Part shown: positions 6,649 through 11,483 of the stretch, one piece after another
Layout of the letters: every line of letters starts with the position of its first letter
Position numbering within the stretch: position 1 is the stretch's first letter
NCBI GenBank assembly: GCA_902496505.1
Contig: CABVBB010000026.1
Coordinates: 1-11,483, forward strand
DNA length: 11,483 nucleotides
Origin: an uncultured Peptococcaceae bacterium
Lineage (GTDB): Bacteria > Bacillota > Peptococcia > Peptococcales > Peptococcaceae
Direction: 5' to 3'
The notes under the pieces: model-generated
What the model was told of the DNA's origin: nothing
Seen by the model: only the letters and a program-made list of their open reading frames with translations
Database searches by the model: none
Position numbers and translations under genes: made by a program

Positions 6649-7599
6649 TTATGGATTCAGTTCCCGCTGGCGCTTCTGCAAACGGATGCTTTCGGCACAG
6701 TCCAAGCGGTAGATGGCGGCTTTTTCGATGAGCCGGTCAGCGACGCGGTGACCGTAGACGCTCTGGATCTCGTTGAGGTCCAGATTGGTATTGACGATCC
6801 AGGGCTTCGCACGCATATTGCGTTCTTCGATGATGATGCGCAGCTGGTTGATGGCAAAGCTGGTCACCGTCTCCGCGCCCAAGTCGTCGATGACCAATAG
6901 ATCGCACGTCTTGAGCTGCTCCAATTCGAAGCCGTCGCCCGCTTCGCCGCTCTCCCGATCGTATTTGTATTCTCGGATCAGATCCAACAGATCATCGATG
7001 CGCTTATAGATGACCGTGTTTCCATTGGCCAGCGCAGCATTAGCCATAGCGATGGACAAATGGGTCTTGCCGCGACCCACATCGCCCAGCAGAATGATAT
7101 TGTTCTGCGCTTGTCCGTCTTTCAGCTGCTGGATGAACTGACGGCATTTCTCCACCTTTTCCGCCATGGCCTGAGGATCGGTGTAATAGGTGACGTCAAA
7201 ATTATCCAGCGAATAAGCGCGCATATTTTCGGGAATACCGCTCTGACGGAACGATTCGTCCAGCCGCTCCTGCAGATAGCAGGTGCAAAGCTCGCCCGGG
7301 CGGATATAGCCGCGGTCTTCACATTTGGGACAGTTCCACTGCGGCTTATAGACCTCCATGGTCAAGCCGTGCTCGGCGAGGATCTGCCGTTTTTCTGCAA
7401 TGAGTGCTGCCACCTGCGCATCGATCTCCTGACTGCGGGAGGCGTTTTTCTGCAAGATACCGCTGCGGATGCGTTCGATGCTCAAGAGACTGATCTCGTG
7501 AGCGATCTCCTCCAACCGGGGGATCTCCTGATGGAGCTTTTCTACTCTGGCGTCGCATTCGGCTTGCTTCTGCGCGCGTAATTGGTCACGGTCTATCAT
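6649..7599 (-). CDS. dnaI: DnaI/DnaC-type AAA+ replicative helicase loader
   Basis: ATPase that loads the replicative helicase at the origin or restarted forks. From the ATG at 7599 it has 316 residues. An N-terminal helical, probably coiled-coil region (1-80) is followed by a Zn-ribbon with C90, C93, C105 and C107 (CPKC and CTC), then an AAA+ domain. That domain has Walker A GDVGRGKT (172-179), Walker B LLVIDD (234-239), sensor-1-like VNTN (269-272), and arginine-finger candidates in YGHRVADRL (282-290). The Zn site before the ATPase domain is typical of DnaI/DnaC-like loaders in Firmicutes. A TTG two codons upstream (7605) is in frame, but AGGTGA is spaced 6 bases from the ATG and touches the TTG, so the ATG is preferred. 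IstB-type transposition ATPases are related; the absence of a neighbouring transposase and the adjacent DnaD gene argue for the replication role. Confidence 0.92.
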   Translation of the reverse strand: MIDRDQLRAQKQAECDARVEKLHQEIPRLEEIAHEISLLSIERIRSGILQKNASRSQEIDAQVAALIAEKRQILAEHGLTMEVYKPQWNCPKCEDRGYIRPGELCTCYLQERLDESFRQSGIPENMRAYSLDNFDVTYYTDPQAMAEKVEKCRQFIQQLKDGQAQNNIILLGDVGRGKTHLSIAMANAALANGNTVIYKRIDDLLDLIREYKYDRESGEAGDGFELEQLKTCDLLVIDDLGAETVTSFAINQLRIIIEERNMRAKPWIVNTNLDLNEIQSVYGHRVADRLIEKAAIYRLDCAESIRLQKRQRELNP

Positions 7600-7609
7600 C
7601 TTCAATCAC

Positions 7610-8557
7610 CTACTCTATCAAGGAATTCAAATCACGGGAACTGCTGGAGAAATTCTCCTCCGGCGCTTTTTTATGCACCGTATTGGCTGCCGGACGGGGG
7701 CCTTGCCCTTTGCGCAGCTTCTCCTTCTGCAGAGCGGCTTTGTGCGCGCTGAGCGCCTCAGGCGTTGTGAGCCCCTGCTCGCGCCAGTTGTCCAGCATGG
7801 CGTCCATGTAGCCAAAGGAAGGGTTATTGGCGTTGATGGTGTCATCCGCCGCCAAAAGGATCATTTCATGGGTGAATTTCCAGGTATTGTGCCACTTGAG
7901 ATACATTTCTTTCTGTGCCTCAGTGGGATTATTGTATTTGCCCAGACGCTTGAGCACCTCGATCACCTTGGTGGTGGTGAGCTCCAGATTGTCTGTGAAC
8001 TGCTGGAAGCTGGCCAGATCAGTCACCTGCGCACCAAAGGCCATCTTGCAGAAAAAGGTGAAATCATAGCTGTTGCGCCGATAATTTTTGAGATAAAACG
8101 TCAAAATGTGGAAGGCAAGCTCGTACGACCAATTATACCGCTGCACAGCCTCCTGGATGCCCTGCTGCTCTTTGAGCGTCATGAAGCGTCCCTGCTCCTG
8201 CTCGAAACGCTTGCGCAGATCTGCATAGTTGAGCTCATTGGCCGTGTAGCCCTGCTGCGCCACATAGACAGGCTGATCGCCCAAATTTTGGCTGATCTTG
8301 TCAAACATCGGCGAAAAATCCACCTGATGCTGATCCACCATCCAATTGATCATGCCCTTGGCGTGCAGTGCCCGCGCTGCTTCCACCGCATAGCCATCAT
8401 CGCTCATGATCTGGTCCGTGCCACAATAGAGCAGGTAGACGATACGGCCCAGATCCTCAAAAGTCAGCCCCAAAGGCTCCATCAGCCCCAGCAGATTTTT
8501 GGGGATCGCCACGACACCGCCCTCAAAAAACCACGCTGACATATTTTGCTTGCTCAT
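7610..8557 (-). CDS. DnaD/DnaB-type replication initiation protein
   Basis: Likely primosome protein that helps open the origin and bring in the helicase loader. The 315 residues begin with a winged-helix-like N-terminal part (about 1-85, including FEGGVVAIPKNLLGLMEPLG). Two helical regions of the DnaD/DnaB (DDBH2) kind follow: about 113-175, and 205-268 containing the characteristic YMDAMLDNWREQGLTTPEAL (250-269; Y250, W258, G262). The tail from about 275 is basic, then serine-rich and probably disordered. The ATG at 8557 has a GGGAGGA ribosome binding site. The stop TAG (7612-7610) lies about 10 bases before the helicase loader start, and the loader's ribosome binding site abuts it, suggesting translational coupling. 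I leave the symbol blank because DnaD and DnaB are hard to separate from sequence alone. Confidence 0.87.
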   Translation of the reverse strand: MSKQNMSAWFFEGGVVAIPKNLLGLMEPLGLTFEDLGRIVYLLYCGTDQIMSDDGYAVEAARALHAKGMINWMVDQHQVDFSPMFDKISQNLGDQPVYVAQQGYTANELNYADLRKRFEQEQGRFMTLKEQQGIQEAVQRYNWSYELAFHILTFYLKNYRRNSYDFTFFCKMAFGAQVTDLASFQQFTDNLELTTTKVIEVLKRLGKYNNPTEAQKEMYLKWHNTWKFTHEMILLAADDTINANNPSFGYMDAMLDNWREQGLTTPEALSAHKAALQKEKLRKGQGPRPAANTVHKKAPEENFSSSSRDLNSLIE

Positions 8558-8576
8558 GTGTCCTCCCTCTCCTCTG

Positions 8577-9380
8577 CTACAGCACCACGCCGGTGATGCG
8601 GATATCGATCTTGACGACGCTCAGGCTGGTCAATTCATCCACGATAGCCACCACGTCCTTCTGGAATTCGTGGATGACGGCCTGGATGGGCTGGCCGAAG
8701 CGGATGCGCATGTCACAATAGATGCTCACGCCGTAATCATTCATCTCCACCTGCACCCTGGCAGAATGATCCAGTTCATCGTACTGCCACAGCACGTAGC
8801 GCACCATAGTCTCGATGACGCTGCCAGCGATGGTCAGTGTGCCCAACTGTGAAAACTTGGGCCGGACGATGGACTTTTCCTCCTGCTTGCCGCCCTTTTT
8901 CTTCGAAAAAAAGTTGACGATAGGATCGATCCAAAAATTGGGCAGATCCTTCTTGACCTCGATGCTGGGGAGGGGAATGACGTGCTTGCCGTCCTGGCGC
9001 ATCTGCTGCGCCAAAGCGATCTGCTCCGGCGTGGCGATATCCTGGATGAAGATCTTTTGCTTCACGCCAGGCAGCTCCAGCGTCTCTACGATGCGGTCCA
9101 CCATTTTTTCCGACGTGCCTAGGATGAGGATGCTGCGCGGCCGCAGCTGGCGAATGCGCTGACGCATCTCATCTGCGTGCTTGGGATCGTTAAAAATAGC
9201 GCGCTTGACCGCAGCCATCTTGGTCTCCTCTGCCTTAGCCGAACTGCCGGCCATTTTCTTGCCATCCATGATCAATAAGCCATCGTCGATGATGGCGTCG
9301 ATATGATATTCGTCGGCCACCTGAATGGCATTATGGCTCTTGCCTGTGCCGCTGGCGCCGATCAACGCATAAATTTCCAT
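8577..9380 (-). CDS. P-loop NTPase fused to an Asp23/Gls24-like domain, function unknown
   Basis: The 267-residue protein has an N-terminal P-loop, GASGTGKS (8-15, with K14 and S15), after a short beta strand. Segments resembling a nucleotide-kinase or Rossmann-like core follow (IDAIIDDGLLI 27-37, SILILGTSEKM 83-93). A conserved-looking basic linker runs from about 140 to 175. The last 90 residues (about 175-265) look like an Asp23/Gls24 (DUF322) domain: LGTLTIAGSVIETMVRYV at the start, alternating hydrophobic strands, then the closing LTSLSVVKIDIRITGVVL. Asp23-type proteins are linked to envelope or alkaline stress, but no biochemical activity is established for this fusion. It lies 8 bases after sfsA and 19 bases before the DnaD gene, so it shares their transcript. 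No clear Walker B aspartate was identified, so NTP hydrolysis is not certain. The ATG at 9380 has an AGAGG site. Confidence 0.75.
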   Translation of the reverse strand: MEIYALIGASGTGKSHNAIQVADEYHIDAIIDDGLLIMDGKKMAGSSAKAEETKMAAVKRAIFNDPKHADEMRQRIRQLRPRSILILGTSEKMVDRIVETLELPGVKQKIFIQDIATPEQIALAQQMRQDGKHVIPLPSIEVKKDLPNFWIDPIVNFFSKKKGGKQEEKSIVRPKFSQLGTLTIAGSVIETMVRYVLWQYDELDHSARVQVEMNDYGVSIYCDMRIRFGQPIQAVIHEFQKDVVAIVDELTSLSVVKIDIRITGVVL

Positions 9381-9388
9381 AGTTACCT

Positions 9389-10105
9389 CTACCTCTCCTT
9401 TACCTCCGGCGCAAGCTGCACCGCTTCGATGCGTCCGGCAAATGAGACGCCTTCTGTATCGATCCCACAGCGATAGACGCGGATGAAGACTCCCGCTGCC
9501 GCCGCTTCCTCAAGCGCCTGCGCAAACTCCGGATCTGTGGCACTATTGGGCGCAAAACGCTCAGCATCCTGCCGCATGACGATGAAGACGATGGCGCTCT
9601 GACCGCCCTCCTGCTGATAGCGGGTCAATTCCCGCACATGCTTGGTGCCCCGCACCGTCGGCGCATCAGGAAAGCGCGCCTCGCCGTCCACCACCAGATT
9701 GACCGATTTGACCTCCAAAAGACAGGTCTCTTCGCCAAAATGCAGTTCAAAATCGAAGCGGCTGTCACCGTGCACCTTTTCCCGCCGGAAAGACGTCACA
9801 GCCGCAAAGTCCTCTAGCAGCCGCTCCTGCAGCCAAAAGGCCAAAATATCGTTGGCGAAGTGCGCGTTCAAGCAGATCGATTCTCCTGCATGCTCGATCA
9901 GTACCAGATCATACGGCGTTTTCCGCGCAGGATCAGAACTTTTGCGCACCCAAGCCGCCGCGCCCGTCACCAAAAGCTCCGCCATGCGGCCAGAGTTGGC
10001 CACATGAGCCTTGTAACGCTTGCCCTCTATCTCGATCTCCGCCCGAAAGCGGTTGTCTCGCTTCACAAATATCGCCGGTTCCAAAGAACCAAAGGATAAT
10101 TTCAT
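9389..10105 (-). CDS. sfsA: SfsA family protein, PD-(D/E)XK nuclease-like fold
   Basis: SfsA was named for stimulation of maltose fermentation in E. coli, but the fold is that of a restriction-type nuclease and the cellular role is unsettled. The 238 residues match the usual length. Visible family motifs are the N-terminal FVKRDNRF (13-20), AHVANSGRMAELLVTGA (33-49, OB-like part), SRFDFE with D118, LLEVKSVNL (129-137) with E131 and K133 forming the D...ExK centre, and FPDAPTVRGTKHVREL (145-160). The start is an ATG at 10105, with AAAGGAG about 10 bases upstream. It is the first gene of the unit that continues into the P-loop/Asp23 protein and the replication genes. The stop TAG overlaps the region supplying the next gene's ribosome binding site. 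Confidence 0.93.
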   Translation of the reverse strand: MKLSFGSLEPAIFVKRDNRFRAEIEIEGKRYKAHVANSGRMAELLVTGAAAWVRKSSDPARKTPYDLVLIEHAGESICLNAHFANDILAFWLQERLLEDFAAVTSFRREKVHGDSRFDFELHFGEETCLLEVKSVNLVVDGEARFPDAPTVRGTKHVRELTRYQQEGGQSAIVFIVMRQDAERFAPNSATDPEFAQALEEAAAAGVFIRVYRCGIDTEGVSFAGRIEAVQLAPEVKER

Positions 10106-10131
10106 TTAAGCCTTGCTCCTTTCATTCCTCT

Positions 10132-10170
10132 ATTGTAGCAAATTATAACGGCAAAAGCGAATAGGAATTG
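10132..10170 (-). promoter_or_regulatory. Promoter-like region for the sfsA-dnaI unit
   Basis: On the minus strand an extended -10 (TGCTACAAT, 10140-10132) lies 26 bases before the sfsA start, and a second perfect TATAAT lies at 10147-10142. Neither has a good -35: CAATTC is 17 bases before TATAAT and TTCGCT is 18 before TACAAT. The position, downstream of a terminator-like hairpin, supports a promoter here. Confidence 0.55.
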
Positions 10171-10209
10171 CTTTATTTTACGATTTGTCCGCCAAATTTT
10201 TCGCAGACC

Positions 10210-10239
10210 AAAAAGGCCTCTTCTCAAGCGAAGAGACCT
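10210..10239 (-). terminator. Hairpin with T-run, probable lysR terminator (repeat copy 1)
   Basis: Two 10-base arms (10239-10230 and 10223-10214 in minus order) pair around a 6-base loop with one G-U on the minus strand (C-A on plus). A T-run follows on the minus strand (five Ts, 10214-10210). It is a good Rho-independent terminator for anything transcribed leftward from lysR, although it lies more than 200 bases after the lysR stop. Confidence 0.75.
10214..10239. repeat. 26-bp direct repeat, copy 1
   Basis: These 26 bases are identical to 10397-10422. The unit is itself a hairpin (10-base arms, TCAAGC loop on plus), so the two copies are both direct and near-inverted repeats of each other. 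This copy carries the T-run. Confidence 0.95.
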
Positions 10240-10271
10240 CAGATTGTAGACATAAGTGGAAAAGAACCACA

Positions 10272-10398
10272 CTCAGGGTGCCGACAAAAGATGCAGGTCT
10301 AGGCGCAAAACCTTGCTAAAACCGGAGCGACCTAGACGGTCGTGAGGATTTTAGCAAGGTTTTGCAACGACGAGATGCGCTTTTGTCGACAGCCTGAG
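10272..10398 (-). repeat. 127-bp single-axis inverted repeat, possible structured RNA or small mobile element
   Basis: All paired positions share one centre. The outer stem has 19 positions (10272-10290 with 10380-10398) with two imperfect pairs. Next come a 14 by 14 unpaired internal loop, a perfect 17-bp inner stem (10305-10321 with 10349-10365), and an apical 5-bp hairpin CGACC/GGTCG (10328-10342). GTCTAGG in the internal loop (10297-10303) is exactly complementary to CCTAGAC of the apical hairpin (10331-10337), which would allow a pseudoknot or alternative fold. The imperfect pairs at 10281/10389 and 10322/10348 are C-A on plus but G-U on minus, pointing to a minus-strand RNA. It has no coding potential of note. 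I do not recognise the family; a MITE or REP-like repeat is the main alternative. Confidence 0.7.
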
Positions 10399-10422
10399 GC
10401 CTCTTCTCAAGCGAAGAGACCT
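10397..10422. repeat. 26-bp direct repeat, copy 2
   Basis: Exact second copy of the hairpin unit at 10214-10239, starting 183 bases away and 29 bases after the lysR stop. On the minus strand it is preceded by CTTTT and followed by CAGG rather than a T-run, so it should be a weak terminator. Its first two bases overlap the end of the 127-bp inverted repeat. Confidence 0.95.
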
Positions 10423-10451
10423 AAAAGAGCGCTGATACGCATACCGCGGGA

Positions 10452-11435
10452 TCAGTACACCAACAGCTTGTTGTTCACCGTGCTGGCTCCCGATTTGCGG
10501 CTGCCTTTCATCTTCTTGTCCACCTTGGCATACAATCTGCGGATGATGTCGATGACCAGCTGATTCTCCACATTTTGCCGGCCAGTCTCCTTGTACGCCA
10601 GATAGATGGTCATGACCACGTCGGCATCAGCAATGGGCAGCGCTTTGATCCAGCCCGAATCGATATAGATATCGTCATAGGCCATAGAGGATGGCAGGAT
10701 GGCGTAAGCCAGTCCACTGGCCACCACCTTTTTGATGCTGGATTTGTCTGAAAAGGAATAATGGCTTTTGCTGATCTCCGACGTCTTCGGGCTGGCTTCA
10801 CCAGCCTCCATCAGCACGCGGTCTGAGAAAAAAGCCTGGGTATCCTCCTGAAGTTCCTCCATCGTCACCATATTCTGCCGCGCTTTAGGATCGTTGCGCC
10901 CCAAAAAAGCATACATGCGGTCGTCATAAATGGGCTCGATCGCCAGATTATGCTTGGCTGCCTCATTATAGATATTGCCCTTGATGCTTTCCGAATAGCT
11001 GCCAACGACGATATCCGCCTGTCCATCGATCAGACTGGCTAATATTTTGTCCGGCCGCAGCTCGACGATGCTCAGATTGATATTTTGGCGCTCCTTTTGC
11101 ACCTCGCGGATCAATTCCGTGGTAATAGCATTGCAGACCGTCGGCACAGCAGCAATGGTCATATTGCGAACGATGGCTTCATCATTGACAGACAAGTTTT
11201 TGATAGCCTCTATTTGTTCGGCGATGATCTGCGCCTTTTCCAGCAAAAGCTGGCCTTTATCAGTCAAGGTCACCCCATGCGTCGAGCGTTTGAATATCTG
11301 AAACCCCAATTCCTCCTCCAAATTTTGAATCGCTGTGCTCAGCGACGGCTGGGTCATAAACAACTTCTTAGAGGCTTGAGACATGGTCTTACAGTTCGCC
11401 ACTTCAATACAATACAGCAATTGTTCTAAACGCAC
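10452..11435 (-). CDS. LysR-type transcriptional regulator
   Basis: DNA-binding regulator with an N-terminal winged helix-turn-helix (residues 1-60: LEQLLYCIEVANCKTMSQASKKLFMTQPSLSTAIQNLEEELG is split here by the usual helices, with the recognition part around TQPSLSTAI), a linker helix (about 60-90) and a periplasmic-binding-protein-like effector domain (about 92-300). The 327 residues are slightly longer than the family norm because of a basic C-terminal tail (KVDKKMKGSRKSG). The start is a GTG at 11435-11433 with AGGAG about 8 bases upstream; no better ATG lies nearby. The effector and targets cannot be read from sequence. The downstream neighbour sfsA is on the same strand but has its own promoter region, so it is not an obvious target. 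Only 48 bases of upstream DNA are present (11436-11483). They include a TATAAA at the very edge that may be its -10, and the usual divergent partner, if any, is outside the window. Confidence 0.93.
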   Translation of the reverse strand: MRLEQLLYCIEVANCKTMSQASKKLFMTQPSLSTAIQNLEEELGFQIFKRSTHGVTLTDKGQLLLEKAQIIAEQIEAIKNLSVNDEAIVRNMTIAAVPTVCNAITTELIREVQKERQNINLSIVELRPDKILASLIDGQADIVVGSYSESIKGNIYNEAAKHNLAIEPIYDDRMYAFLGRNDPKARQNMVTMEELQEDTQAFFSDRVLMEAGEASPKTSEISKSHYSFSDKSSIKKVVASGLAYAILPSSMAYDDIYIDSGWIKALPIADADVVMTIYLAYKETGRQNVENQLVIDIIRRLYAKVDKKMKGSRKSGASTVNNKLLVY

Positions 11436-11483
11436 ACTGATCGTCTCCTCTCATCCAATACCCGAGGTTCCTATTTATTTATA

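Noticed and set aside
7600..7605. TTG start for the helicase loader two codons upstream
   Set aside because: The AGGTGA ribosome binding site would touch this codon, whereas it is correctly spaced for the ATG at 7599. The difference is only two residues.
7673..8539. 288-codon plus-strand open frame opposite the DnaD-type gene
   Set aside because: It mirrors the DnaD-type gene, which has domain motifs and a ribosome binding site. The antisense product has no recognisable domain.
10214..10422. CRISPR-like array from the two 26-bp repeats
   Set aside because: There are only two copies, 183 bases apart, with a palindromic insert rather than a spacer and no cas genes in view.
10342..10563. 73-codon plus-strand frame over the right arm of the inverted repeat and the lysR end
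   Set aside because: It spans an inverted repeat and overlaps lysR antisense, with no ribosome binding site or known domain.

Overview
The window is chromosomal DNA from a low-to-mid GC Firmicutes-type bacterium. Every recognisable gene lies on the minus strand, so the window reads right to left. It contains part of the division and cell wall (dcw) cluster: mraZ, rsmH, ftsL, a spoVD-type PBP with PASTA domains, murE and murF. Upstream of that is a DnaD-type and DnaI-type replication initiation pair. This combination excludes Proteobacteria and fits Firmicutes. The DNPR motif of MurE indicates meso-diaminopimelate peptidoglycan. Together with the overall protein character this suggests a didermic Firmicute of the Negativicutes, but that placement is inference.

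Layout in transcription order. (1) 11435-10452: a LysR-type regulator. (2) 10451-10106: a gene-free stretch of about 346 bases. It holds a 26-bp hairpin sequence present in two exact copies, a 127-bp single-axis inverted repeat between them, and a promoter-like region for the next unit. (3) 10105-6649: a tight four-gene unit of sfsA, a P-loop/Asp23-like fusion protein, a DnaD-domain protein and a DnaI/DnaC-type helicase loader. Gaps are 8, 19 and about 10 bases, and the unit ends in a very long Rho-independent terminator. (4) 6471-2064: mraZ, rsmH, ftsL and spoVD/pbp, preceded by three 10-bp repeats that match known MraZ operators and closed by a strong terminator. (5) 2063-1: a separate murE-murF unit with its own leader. 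murF runs off the left edge.

Functionally, unit 3 joins replication start (helicase loading) to a nuclease-fold protein and an unstudied ATPase-like protein. Units 4 and 5 supply septal peptidoglycan synthesis, 16S rRNA methylation, and the two ligases that extend the UDP-MurNAc peptide.

The least explained part is the lysR-sfsA intergenic region. Its inverted repeat folds around one centre, and most of its imperfect pairs become G-U wobbles if the RNA is made from the minus strand. One internal-loop strand is complementary to the apical loop. The two 26-bp copies flank it as if a terminator hairpin had been duplicated around an insertion. It may be a structured RNA, a small mobile element, or both.
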